From Meconema thalassinum (taxonomy: Eukaryota; Arthropoda; Insecta; Orthoptera; Tettigoniidae), in assembly GCA_946902985.2 (NCBI GenBank), contig OX336391.1, positions 72,765,947 through 72,829,946 on the forward strand: a stretch of 64,000 bases of DNA. The letters run 5' to 3'. Below the pieces are notes generated by a model. It was not told the origin of the DNA. It ran no database searches and saw only the letters and a program-made list of their open reading frames with translations. Positions 26,075-38,041 of the stretch are shown here, piece after piece. Both the position numbers and the translations under genes were made by a program. The number at the start of each line of letters is the position of its first letter. Position 1 is the first letter of the stretch.

Positions 26075-26105
26075 GTCCTGTCTACCCAATGTGTACGTCT
26101 CCTAA
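26075..26105 (+). repeat. 31-bp monomer, C2
   Basis: Counterpart of the unit at 21,053 with the usual CTCCTAAG. It was lost from block D together with one adjacent 32-bp monomer. Confidence 0.92.
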
Positions 26106-27769
26106 GTCCTGTCTACCCAATGTGTACTTCTCTACAAGTCCTGTCTACCCAATGTGTACGTCTCCAGAAGTCCTGCTTACCCAATGTGTACGTCTCCACA
26201 AGTCCTGTCTACCCAATGTGTACTTCTCTACTAGTCCTGTCTACCCAATGTGTACTTCTCTACAAGTCCTGTCTACCCAATGTGTACTTCTCTACAAGTC
26301 CTGTCTAACCAATGTGTACGTCTCCACAAGTCCTGTCTACCCAATGTGTACTTCTCTACTAGTCCGGTCTACCCAATGTGTACTTCTCTACTAGTCCTGT
26401 CTACCCAATGTGTACTTCTCCAGAAGTCCTGCTTACCCAATGTGTACCTCTCAACAAGTCCTGTCTACCCAATGTGTACTTCTCTACTAGTCCGGTCTAC
26501 CCAATGTGTACTTCTCTACTAGTCCTGTCTACCCAATGTGTACTTCTCTACAAGTCCTGTCTACCCAATGTGTACTTCTCTACAAGTCCTGTCTACCCAA
26601 TGTGTACTTCTTTACAAGTCCTGTCTACCCAATGTGTACTTCTCTAATAGTCCTGTCTACCCAATGAGTACTTCTCTACAAGTCCTGTCTACCCAATGTG
26701 TACGTCTCCAGAAGTCCTGCTTACCCAATGTGTACGTCTCCACAAGTCCTGTCTACCCAATGTGTACTTCTCTACTAGTCCGGTCTACCCAATGTGTACT
26801 TCTCTACTAGTCCTGTCTACCCAATGTGTACTTCTCTACAAGTCCTGTCTACCCAATGTGTACGTCTCCAGAAGTCCTGCTTACCCAATGTGTACGTCTC
26901 CACAAGTCCTGTCTACCCAATGTGTACGTCTCCAGAAGTCCTGCTTACCCAATGTGTACGTCTCCACAAGTCCTGTCTACCCAATGTGTACTTCTCTACT
27001 AGTCCGGTCTACCCAATGTGTACTTCTCTACAAGTCCTGTCTACCCAATGTGTACTTCTCTACTAGTCCTGTCTACCCAATGTGTTCTTCTCTACAAGTC
27101 CTGTCTACCCAATGTGTACTTCTCTACTAGTCCTGTCTACCCTACGTGTACTTCTCTACAAGTCCTGCCTACCCAATGTGTACTTCTCTACAAGTCCTGT
27201 CTACCCAATGTGTACTTCTCTACAAGTCCTGTCTACCCTACGTGTACTTCTCTACAAGTCCTGTCTACCCAATGTGTACTTCACTACAAGTCCTGCCTAC
27301 CCAATGTGTACTTCTCTACAAGTCCTGTCTACCCAATGTGTACTTCTCTACTAGTCCTGTCTACCCAATGTGTACGTCTCCACAAGTCCTGTCTACCCAA
27401 TGTGTACTTCTCTACAAGTCCTGTCTACCCAATGTGTACTTCTCTACAAGTCCTGTCTACCCAATGTGTACTTCTCTACTAGTCCTGTCTACCCAATGTG
27501 TACTTCTCTACAAGTCCTGTCTACCCAATGTGTACTTCTCTACTAGTCCTGTCTACCCTACGTGTACTTCTCTACAAGTCCTGTCTAACCAATGTGTACT
27601 TCTCTACTAGTCCTGTCTACCCAATGTGTACTTCTCTACAAGTCCTGTCTACCCAATGTGTACTTCTCTACAAGTCCTGTCTACCCAATGTGTACTTCTC
27701 TACAAGTCCTGTCTACCCTACGTGTACTTCTCTACAAGTCCTCTCTACCCAATGTGTACTTCTCTACAA

Positions 27770-27865
27770 ATCCTGCCTACCCAATCTGTACTTCTTTACA
27801 AGTACTGCCTACCCAAAGTGTTTTTCACTACATGTCTTGCCTATCCAATGTGTACTTCTCTACAA
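27770..27865 (+). repeat. Landmark 14, GTG class, D subtype
   Basis: Middle unit at 27,802. The first monomer starts ATCCTGCC instead of GTCCTGCC, a change shared only with landmark 17. CAATAGGTAC follows at 27,943. Confidence 0.92.
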
Positions 27866-28441
27866 GTCCTGCCTACCCAATGTGTACTTCTCTACAAGTC
27901 CTGTCTACCCTACGTGTACTTCTCTACAAGTCCTGTCTACCCAATAGGTACGTCTCCAGAAGTCCTGCTTACCCAATGTGTACGTCTCCACAAGTCCTGT
28001 CTACCCAATGTGTACTTCTCTACTAGTCCTGTCTACCCAATGTGTACTTCTCTACAAGTCCTGTCTACCCAATGTTTACTTCTCTACAAGTCCTGTCTAA
28101 CCAATGTGTACGTCTCCACAAGTCCTGTCTACCCAATGTGTACTTCTCTACTAGTCCGGTCTACCCAATGTGTACTTCTCTACTAGTCCTGTCTACCCAA
28201 TGTGTACTTCTCCAGAAGTCCTGCTTACCCAATGTGTACGTCTCCACAAGTCCTCTCTACCCAATGTGTACTTCTCTACTAGTCCGGTCTACCCAATGTG
28301 TACTTCTCTACTAGTCCTGTCTACCCAATGTGTACTTCTCCACACGTCCTGTCTACCCAATGTGTACTTCTCTACAAGTCCTGTCTACCCAATGTGTACT
28401 TCTTTACAAGTCCTGTCTACCCAATGTGTACTTCTCTACTA

Positions 28442-28761
28442 GTCCTGTCTACCCAATGTGTACTTCTCTACAAGTCCTGTCTACCCAATGTGTACGTCTC
28501 CAGAAGTCCTGCTTACCCAATGTGTACGTCTCCACAAGTCCTGTCTACCCAATGTGTACTTCTCTACTAGTCCGGTCTACCCAATGTGTACTTCTCTACT
28601 AGTCCTGTCTACCCAATGTGTACTTCTCTACAAGTCCTGTCTACCCAATGTGTACGTCTCCAGAAGTCCTGCTTACCCAATGTGTACGTCTCCACAAGTC
28701 CTGTCTACCCAATGTGTACTTCTCTACTAGTCCGGTCTACCCAATGTGTACTTCTCTACTA
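28442..28761 (+). repeat. Doubled 160-bp cassette, D
   Basis: Copies at 28,442-28,601 and 28,602-28,761. Equivalent pairs start near 25,211, 32,923, 36,571, 38,618, 44,413, 47,260, 48,892, 51,643, 57,960 and 61,270. Confidence 0.85.
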
Positions 28762-30553
28762 GTCCTGTCTACCCAATGTGTACTTCTCTACAAGTCCTGT
28801 CTACCCAATGTGTACTTCTCTACAAGTCCTGTCTAACCAATGTGTACGTCTCCACAAGTCCTGTCTACCCAATGTGTACTTCTCTACAAGTCCTGTCTAC
28901 CCTACGTGTACTTCTCTACAAGTCCTGTCTACCCAATGTGTACTTCTCTACAAGTCCTGTCTACCCAATGTGTACTTCTCTACATGTCCTGTCTACCCAA
29001 TGTGTACTTCTCTACTAGTCCTGTCTACCCAATGTGTACTTCTCTACAAGTCCTGTCTACCCAATGTGTACTTCTCTACTAGTCCTGTCTACCCTACGTG
29101 TACTTCTCTACAAGTCCTGTCTACCCAATGTGTACTTCTCTACAAGTCCTGTCTACCCAATGTGTACTTCTCTACAAGTCCTGTCTACCCGACGTGTACT
29201 TCTCTACAAGTCCTGTCTACCCAATGTGTACTTCTCTACAAGTCCTGTCTACCCAATGTGTACTTCTCTACAAGTCCTGTCTAACCAATGTGTACGTCTC
29301 CACAAGTCCTGTCTACCCAATGTGTACTTCTCTACAAGTCCTGTCTACCCAATGTGTACTTCTCCACAAGTCCTGTCTACCCAATGTGTACTTCTCTACT
29401 AGTCCTGTCTACCCAATGTGTACTTCTCTACAAGTCCTGTCTACCCAATGTGTACTTCTCTACAAGTCCTGTCTAACCAATGTGTACGTCTCCACAAGTC
29501 CTGTCTACCCAATGTGTACTTCTCTACTAGTCCGGTCTACCCAATGTGTACTTCTCTACTAGTCCTGTCTACCCAATGTGTACTTCTCCAGAAGTCCTGC
29601 TTACCCAATGTGTACCTCTCAACAAGTCCTGTCTACCCAATGTGTACTTCTCTACTAGTCCGGTCTACCCAATGTGTACTTCTCTACTAGTCCTGTCTAC
29701 CCAATGTGTACTTCTCTACAAGTCCTGTCTACCCAATGTGTACTTCTCTACAAGTCCTGTCTACCCAATGTGTACTTCTTTACAAGTCCTGTCTACCCAA
29801 TGTGTACTTCTCTACTAGTCCTGTCTACCCAATGTGTACTTCTCTACAAGTCCTGTCTACCCAATGTGTACGTCTCCAGAAGTCCTGCTTACCCAATGTG
29901 TACGTCTCCACAAGTCCTGTCTACCCAATGTGTACTTCTCTACTAGTCCGGTCTACCCAATGTGTACTTCTCTACTAGTCCTGTCTACCCAATGTGTACT
30001 TCTCTACAAGTCCTGTCTACCCAATGTGTACGTCTCCAGAAGTCCTGCTTACCCAATGTGTACGTCTCCACAAGTCCTGTCTACCCAATGTGTACGTCTC
30101 CAGAAGTCCTGCTTACCCAATGTGTACGTCTCCACAAGTCCTGTCTACCCAATGTGTACTTCTCTACTAGTCCGGTCTACCCAATGTGTACTTCTCTACA
30201 AGTCCTGTCTAACCAATGTGTACGTCTCCGCAAGTCCTGTCTACCCAATGTGTACTTCTCTACAAGTCCTGTCTACCCTACGTGTACTTCTCTACAAGTC
30301 CTGTCTACCCAATGTGTACTTCTCTACAAGTCCTGTCTACCCTATGTGTACTTCTCTACAAGTCCTGTCTACGCAATGTGTACTTCTCTACTAGTCCTGT
30401 CTACCCAATGTGTACTTCTCTACAAGTCCTGTCTACCCAATGTGTACTTCTCTACTAGTCCTGTCTACCCTACGTGTACTTCTCTACAAGTCCTGTCTAC
30501 CCAATGTGTACTTCTCTACAAGTCCTGTCTACCCAATGTGTACTTCTCTACAA

Positions 30554-30586
30554 GTCCTGTCTACCCCTACGTGTACTTCTGTACAA
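30554..30586 (+). repeat. 33-bp monomer (CCCCTACG), E1
   Basis: An extra C gives CTACCCCTACG, and the unit ends CTGTACAA rather than CTCTACAA. The next monomer also ends CTGTACAA. Confidence 0.92.
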
Positions 30587-31418
30587 GTCCTGTCTACCCA
30601 ATGTGTACTTCTGTACAAGTCCTGTCTACCCAATGTGTACTTCTCTACAAGTCCTGTCTTCCCAATGTGTACTTCTCTACTAGTCCTGTCTACCCAATGT
30701 GTACGTCTCCACAAGTCCTGTCTACCCAATGTGTACTTCTCTACAAGTCCTGCCTACCCAATGTGTACTTCTCCACAAGTCCTGCCTACCCAACGTATAC
30801 TTCTCTACAAGTCCTGTCTAACCAATGTGTACTTCTCTACAAGTCCTGTCTACCAAATGTGTACGTCTCCACAAGTCCTGTCTACCCAATGTGTACTTCT
30901 CCACTAGTCCGGTCTACCCAATGTGTACTTCTCTACTAGTCCTGTCTACCCAATGTGTACTTCTCTACTAGTCCTGTCTACTCAATGTGTACTTCTCCAC
31001 AAGTCCTGTCTACCCAATGTGTACTTCTCTACTAGTCCTGTCTACCCAATGTGAACGTCTCCACAAGTCCTGTCTACCCAATGTGTACTTCTCTACAAGT
31101 CCTGTCTACCCAATGTGTACTTCTCCACAAGTCCTGTCTACCCAATGTGTACTTCTCTACTAGTCCTGTCTACCCAATGTGAACGTCTCCACAAGTCCTG
31201 TCTACCCAATGTGTACTTCTCTACAAGTCCTGTCTACCCAATGTGTACTTCTCTACAAGTCCTGTCTACCCAATGTGTACTTCTCTACTAGTCCTGTCTA
31301 CCCAATGTGAACGTCTCCACAAGTCCTGTCTACCCAATGTGTACTTCTCTACAAGTCCTGTCTACCCAATGTGTACTTCTCTACAAGTCCTCTCTACCCA
31401 ATGTGTACTTCTATACAA

Positions 31419-31514
31419 GTCCTGCCTACCCAATCTGTACTTCTTTACAAGTACTGCCTACCCAAAGAGTTTTTCACTACATGTCTTGCCTATCCAATGT
31501 GTACTTCTCTACAA
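31419..31514 (+). repeat. Landmark 15, GAG class, E subtype
   Basis: Middle unit at 31,451. The preceding monomer ends CTATACAA, unique to this copy. The flank returns to the A-like CTATACTAG / GTCTTGTC type. Confidence 0.92.
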
Positions 31515-33786
31515 GTCCTGCCTACCCAATGTGTACTTCTCTACAAGTCCTGTCTACCCTACGTGTACTTCTCTACAAGTCCTGTCTACCCAATGTGTAC
31601 GTCTCCAGAAGTCCTGCTTACCCAATGTGTACGTCTCTACAAGTCCTGTCTACCCAATGTGTACTTCTATACTAGTCCTGTCTACCCAATGTGTACTTCT
31701 CTACAAGTCTTGTCTACCCAATGTGTACTTCTCTACAAGTCCTGTCTAACCAATGTGTACGTCTCCACAAGTCCTGTCTACCCAATGTGTACTTCTCTAC
31801 TAGTCCGGTCTACCCAATGTGTACTTCACTACTAGTCCTATCTACCCAATGTGTACTTCTCCAGAAGTCCTGCTTACCCAATGTGTACGTCTCCACAAGT
31901 CCTGTCTACCCAATATGTACTTCTCTACTAGTCCGGTCTACCCAATGTGTACTTCTCTACTAGTCCTGTCTACCCAATGTGTACTTCTCTACAAGTCCTG
32001 TCTACCCAATGTGTACTTCTCTACAAGTCCTGTCTACCCAATGTGTACTTCTTTACAAGTCCTGTCTACCCAATGTGTACTTCTCTACTAGTCCTGTCTA
32101 CCCAATGTGTACTACTCTACAAGTCCTGTCTACCCAATGTGTACGTCTCCAGAAGTCCTGCTTACCCAATGTGTACGTCTCCACTAGTCCTGTCTACCCA
32201 ATGTGTACTTCTCTACTAGTCCGGTCTACCCAATGTGTACTTCTCTACTAGTCCTGTCTACCCAATGTGTACTTCTCTACAAGTCCTGTCTACCCAATGT
32301 GTACTTCTCTACAAGTCCTGTCTACCCAATGTGTACTTCTCTACAAGTCCTGTCTACCCAATGTGTACTTCTTTACAAGTCCTGTCTACCCAATGTGTAC
32401 TTCTCTACTAGTCCTGTCTACCCAATGTGTACTACTCTACAAGTCCTGTCTACCCAATGTGTACGTCTCCAGAAGTCCTGCTTACCCAATGTGTACGTCT
32501 CCACTAGTCCTGTCTACCCAATGTGTACTTCTCTACAAGTCCTGTCTACCCAATGTTTACTTCTCTACAAGTCCTGTCTAACCAATGTGTACGTCTCCAC
32601 AAGTCCTGTCTACCCAATGTGTACTTCTCTACTAGTCCGGTCTACCCAATGTGTACTTCTCTACTAGTCCTGTCTACCCAATGTGTACTTCTCCAGAAGT
32701 CCTGCTTACCCAATGTGTACGTCTCCACAAGTCCTCTCTACCCAATGTGTACTTCTCTACTAGTCCGGTCTACCCAATGTGTACTTCTCTACTAGTCCTG
32801 TCTACCCAATGTGTACTTCTCCACACGTCCTGTCTACCCAATGTGTACTTCTCTACAAGTCCTGTCTACCCAATGTGTACTTCTTTACAAGTCCTGTCTA
32901 CCCAATGTGTACTTCTCTACTAGTCCTGTCTACCCAATGTGTACTTCTCTACAAGTCCTGTCTACCCAATGTGTACGTCTCCAGAAGTCCTGCTTACCCA
33001 ATGTGTACGTCTCCACAAGTCCTGTCTACCCAATGTGTACTTCTCTACTAGTCCGGTCTACCCAATGTGTACTTCTCTACTAGTCCTGTCTACCCAATGT
33101 GTACTTCTCTACAAGTCCTGTCTACCCAATGTGTACGTCTCCAGAAGTCCTGCTTACCCAATGTGTACGTCTCCACAAGTCCTGTCTACCCAATGTGTAC
33201 TTCTCTACTAGTCCGGTCTACCCAATGTGTACTTCTCTACTAGTCCTGTCTACCCAATGTGTACTTCTCTACAAGTCCTGTCTACCCAATGTGTACTTCT
33301 CTACAAGTCCTGTCTAACCAATGTGTACGTCTCCACAAGTCCTGTCTACCCAATGTGTACTTCTCTACAAGTCCTGTCTACCCTACGTGTACTTCTCTAC
33401 AAGTCCTGTCTACCCAATGTGTACTTCTCTACAAGTCCTGTCTACCCAATGTGTACTTCTCTACAAGTCCTGTCTACCCAATGTGTACTTCTCTACTAGT
33501 CCTGTCAACCCAATGTGTACTTCTCTACAAGACCTGTCTACCCAATGTGTACTTCTCTACTAGTCCTGTCTACCCTACGTGTACTTCACTACAAGTCCTG
33601 TCTACCCAATGTGTACTTCTCTACAAGTCCTGTCTACCCAATGTGTACTTCTCTACAAGTCCTGTCTACCCGACGTGTACTTCTCTACAAGTCCTGTCTA
33701 CCCAATGTGTACTTCTCTACAAGTCCTGTCTACCCAATGTGTACTTCTGTACAAGTCCTGTCTACCCAATGTGTACTTCTCTACTA

Positions 33787-33817
33787 GTCCTGTCTACCCA
33801 ATGTGTACGTCTCCTAA
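33787..33817 (+). repeat. 31-bp monomer, E1
   Basis: Lies about 60 bp after a CTGTACAAG monomer. This pairing marks the E, G, I and J copies. Confidence 0.92.
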
Positions 33818-34425
33818 GTCCTGTCTACCCAATGTGTACTTCTCTACAAGTCCTGTCTACCCAATGTGTACTTCTCTACTAGTCCTGTCTACCCAATGTG
33901 TACGTCTCCACAAGTCCTGTCTACCCAATGTGTACTTCTCTACAAGTCCTGTCTACCCAATGTGTACTTCTCTACAAGTCCTGTCTACCCAATGTGTACT
34001 TCTCTACTAGTCCTGTCTACCCAATGTGTACTTCTCTACAAGTCCTGTCTACCCAATGTGTACTTCTCTACTAGTCCTGTCTACCCTACGTGTACTTCTC
34101 TACAAGTCCTGTCTAACCAATGTGTACTTCTCTACTAGTCCTGTCTACCCAATGTGTACTTCTCTACAAGTCCTGTCTACCCAATGTGTACTTCTCTACA
34201 AGTCCTGTCTACCCAATGTGTACTTCTCTACAAGTCCTGTCTACCCAATGTGTACTTCTCTACTAGTCCTGTCTACCCAATGTGTACTTCTCTACAAGTC
34301 CTGTCTACCCAATGTGTACTTCTCTACTAGTCCTGTCTACCCTACGTGTACTTCTCTACAAGTCCTGTCTACCCAATGTGTACTTCTCTACAAGTCCTGT
34401 CTACCCAATGTGTACTTCTCTACAA

Positions 34426-34458
34426 GTCCTGTCTACCCCTACGTGTACTTCTGTACAA
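34426..34458 (+). repeat. 33-bp monomer, E2
   Basis: 3,872-bp copy of the E1 long unit. Confidence 0.92.
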
Positions 34459-35290
34459 GTCCTGTCTACCCAATGTGTACTTCTGTACAAGTCCTGTCTA
34501 CCCAATGTGTACTTCTCTACAAGTCCTGTCTTCCCAATGTGTACTTCTCTACTAGTCCTGTCTACCCAATGTGTACGTCTCCACAAGTCCTGTCTACCCA
34601 ATGTGTACTTCTCTACAAGTCCTGCCTACCCAATGTGTACTTCTCCACAAGTCCTGCCTACCCAACGTATACTTCTCTACAAGTCCTGTCTAACCAATGT
34701 GTACTTCTCTACAAGTCCTGTCTACCAAATGTGTACGTCTCCACAAGTCCTGTCTACCCAATGTGTACTTCTCCACTAGTCCGGTCTACCCAATGTGTAC
34801 TTCTCTACTAGTCCTGTCTACCCAATGTGTACTTCTCTACTAGTCCTGTCTACTCAATGTGTACTTCTCCACAAGTCCTGTCTACCCAATGTGTACTTCT
34901 CTACTAGTCCTGTCTACCCAATGTGAACGTCTCCACAAGTCCTGTCTACCCAATGTGTACTTCTCTACAAGTCCTGTCTACCCAATGTGTACTTCTCCAC
35001 AAGTCCTGTCTACCCAATGTGTACTTCTCTACTAGTCCTGTCTACCCAATGTGAACGTCTCCACAAGTCCTGTCTACCCAATGTGTACTTCTCTACAAGT
35101 CCTGTCTACCCAATGTGTACTTCTCTACAAGTCCTGTCTACCCAATGTGTACTTCTCTACTAGTCCTGTCTACCCAATGTGAACGTCTCCACAAGTCCTG
35201 TCTACCCAATGTGTACTTCTCTACAAGTCCTGTCTACCCAATGTGTACTTCTCTACAAGTCCTCTCTACCCAATGTGTACTTCTCTACAA

Positions 35291-35386
35291 GTCCTGCCTA
35301 CCCAATCTGTACTTCTTTACAAGTACTGCCTACCCAAAGAGTTTTTCACTACATGTCTTGCCTATCCAATGTGTACTTCTCTACAA
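35291..35386 (+). repeat. Landmark 16, GAG class, E subtype
   Basis: Middle unit at 35,323, exactly 121 monomers after landmark 15. Confidence 0.92.
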
Positions 35387-37434
35387 GTCCTGCCTACCCA
35401 ATGTGTACTTCTCTACAAGTCCTGTCTACCCTACGTGTACTTCTCTACAAGTCCTGTCTACCCAATGTGTACGTCTCCAGAAGTCCTGCTTACCCAATGT
35501 GTACGTCTCTACAAGTCCTGTCTACCCAATGTGTACTTCTATACTAGTCCTGTCTACCCAATGTGTACTTCTCTACAAGTCTTGTCTACCCAATGTGTAC
35601 TTCTCTACAAGTCCTGTCTAACCAATGTGTACGTCTCCACAAGTCCTGTCTACCCAATGTGTACTTCTCTACTAGTCCGGTCTACCCAATGTGTACTTCA
35701 CTACTAGTCCTGTCTACCCAATGTGTACTTCTCCAGAAGTCCTGCTTACCCAATGTGTACGTCTCCACAAGTCCTGTCTACCCAATGTGTACTTCTCTAC
35801 TAGTCCGGTCTACCCAATGTGTACTTCTCTACTAGTCCTGTCTACCCAATGTGTACTTCTCTACAAGTCCTGTCTACCCAATGTGTACTTCTCTACAAGT
35901 CCTGTCTACCCAATGTGTACTTCTTTACAAGTCCTGTCTACCCAATGTGTACTTCTCTACTAGTCCTGTCTACCCAATGTGTACTACTCTACAAGTCCTG
36001 TCTACCCAATGTGTACTTCTTTACAAGTCCTGTCTACCCAATGTGTACTTCTCTACTAGTCCTGTCTACCCAATGTGTACTACTCTACAAGTCCTGTCTA
36101 CCCAATGTGTACGTCTCCAGAAGTCCTGCTTACCCAATGTGTACGTCTCCACTAGTCCTGTCTACCCAATGTGTACTTCTCTACAAGTCCTGTCTACCCA
36201 ATGTTTACTTCTCTACAAGTCCTGTCTAACCAATGTGTACGTCTCCACAAGTCCTGTCTACCCAATGTGTACTTCTCTACTAGTCCGGTCTACCCAATGT
36301 GTACATCTCTACTAGTCCTGTCTACCCAATGTGTACTTCTCCAGAAGTCCTGCTTACCCAATGTGTACGTCTCCACAAGTCCTCTCTACCCAATGTGTAC
36401 TTCTCTACTAGTCCGGTCTACCCAATGTGTACTTCTCTACTAGTCCTGTCTACCCAATGTGTACTTCTCCACACGTCCTGTCTACCCAATGTGTACTTCT
36501 CTACAAGTCCTGTCTACCCAATGTGTACTTCTTTACAAGTCCTGTCTACCCAATGTGTACTTCTCTACTAGTCCTGTCTACCCAATGTGTACTTCTCTAC
36601 AAGTCCTGTCTACCCAATGTGTACGTCTCCAGAAGTCCTGCTTACCCAATGTGTACGTCTCCACAAGTCCTGTCTACCCAATGTGTACTTCTCTACTAGT
36701 CCGGTCTACCCAATGTGTACTTCTCTACTAGTCCTGTCTACCCAATGTGTACTTCTCTACAAGTCCTGTCTACCCAATGTGTACGTCTCCAGAAGTCCTG
36801 CTTACCCAATGTGTACGTCTCCACAAGTCCTGTCTACCCAATGTGTACTTCTCTACTAGTCCGGTCTACCCAATGTGTACTTCTCTACTAGTCCTGTCTA
36901 CCCAATGTGTACTTCTCTACAAGTCCTGTCTACCCAATGTGTACTTCTCTACAAGTCCTGTCTAACCAATGTGTACGTCTCCACAAGTCCTGTCTACCCA
37001 ATGTGTACTTCTCTACAAGTCCTGTCTACCCTACGTGTACTTCTCTACAAGTCCTGTCTACCCAATGTGTACTTCTCTACAAGTCCTGTCTACCCAATGT
37101 GTACTTCTCTACAAGTCCTGTCTACCCAATGTGTACTTCTCTACTAGTCCTGTCTACCCAATGTGTACTTCTCTACAAGTCCTGTCTACCCAATGTGTAC
37201 TTCTCTACTAGTCCTGTCTACCCTACGTGTACTTCACTACAAGTCCTGTCTACCCAATGTGTACTTCTCTACAAGTCCTGTCTACCCAATGTGTACTTCT
37301 CTACAAGTCCTGTCTACCCGACGTGTACTTCTCTACAAGTCCTGTCTACCCAATGTGTACTTCTCTACAAGTCCTGTCTACCCAATGTGTACTTCTGTAC
37401 AAGTCCTGTCTACCCAATGTGTACTTCTCTACTA

Positions 37435-37465
37435 GTCCTGTCTACCCAATGTGTACGTCTCCTAA
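37435..37465 (+). repeat. 31-bp monomer, E2
   Basis: 3,648-bp copy of the E1 short unit. Confidence 0.92.
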
Positions 37466-37945
37466 GTCCTGTCTACCCAATGTGTACTTCTCTACAAGTC
37501 CTGTCTACCCAATGTGTACTTCTCTACTAGTCCTGTCTACCCAATGTGTACGTCTCCACAAGTCCTGTCTACCCAATGTGTACTTCTCTACAAGTCCTGT
37601 CTACCCAATGTGTACTTCTCTACAAGTCCTGTCTACCCAATGTGTACTTCTCTACTAGTCCTGTCTACCCAATGTGTACTTCTCTACAAGTCCTGTCTAC
37701 CCAATGTGTACTTCTCTACTAGTCCTGTCTACCCTACGTCTACTTCTCTACAAGTCCTGTCTAACCAATGTGTACTTCTCTACTAGTCCTGTCTACCCAA
37801 TGTGTACTTCTCTACAAGTCCTGTCTACCCAATGTGTACTTCTCTACAAGTCCTGTCTACCCAATGTGTACTTCTCTACAAGTCCTGTCTACCCTACGTG
37901 TACTTCTCTACAAGTCCTCTCTACCCAATGTGTACTTCTCTACAA

Positions 37946-38041
37946 ATCCTGCCTACCCAATCTGTACTTCTTTACAAGTACTGCCTACCCAAAGTGTTTT
38001 TCACTACATGTCTTGCCTATCCAATGTGTACTTCTCTACAA
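37946..38041 (+). repeat. Landmark 17, GTG class, D subtype
   Basis: Middle unit at 37,978, 10,176 bp from landmark 14, with the same ATCCTGCC start and the CAATAGGTAC variant at 38,119. Confidence 0.92.

Larger units (their letters stand above)
21852..26863 (+). repeat. HOR block C2
   Basis: Second copy of C at offset 5,022 bp, matching to 26,863, where C2 has TACGTCTCC and C1 has TACTTCTC. About six substitutions separate it from C1 over 5 kb. Private changes include CCAAATG near 22,600 and CTATAC near 25,397. Confidence 0.85.
27007..30211 (+). repeat. HOR block D (copy of 23,776-27,043)
   Basis: Repeats the last 3.2 kb of C2 plus the following junction. The offset is 3,231 bp up to 29,283 and 3,168 bp after it. 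The 63-bp difference is one 32-bp monomer plus the 31-bp unit found at 26,075-26,105. It carries one landmark (27,770-27,865). It differs from C2 by having the ordinary ACATGTCTT landmark form rather than ACATGCCTT. Confidence 0.8.
30373..34244 (+). repeat. HOR block E1 (3,872 bp)
   Basis: First E copy, 121 monomers net: one 33-bp unit (30,554) is balanced by one 31-bp unit (33,787). It contains a single GAG-class landmark (31,419-31,514). A 224-bp, 7-monomer stretch at 32,123-32,346 is present here and absent from E2. The boundary is fixed by a GCAATG variant near 30,372 that the second copy lacks. Confidence 0.82.
34245..37892 (+). repeat. HOR block E2 (3,648 bp)
   Basis: Second E copy at offset 3,872 up to 35,994 and 3,648 beyond, because it lacks 7 monomers at the 35,994/35,995 junction. 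A TTTACAA monomer therefore directly follows an ACTACTC monomer. From about 37,560 to 40,047 the sequence also matches block D at offset 10,176, so E2 was fused to an older D-type segment. Confidence 0.82.

Noticed and set aside
30529..30729. Minus-strand frames of 66 codons here and at 34,401-34,601 and 42,147-42,347
   Set aside because: The consensus has minus-strand stops. These frames stay open only because the 33-bp unit shifts the phase and nearby variants remove stops. All three are copies of the same E-type segment.
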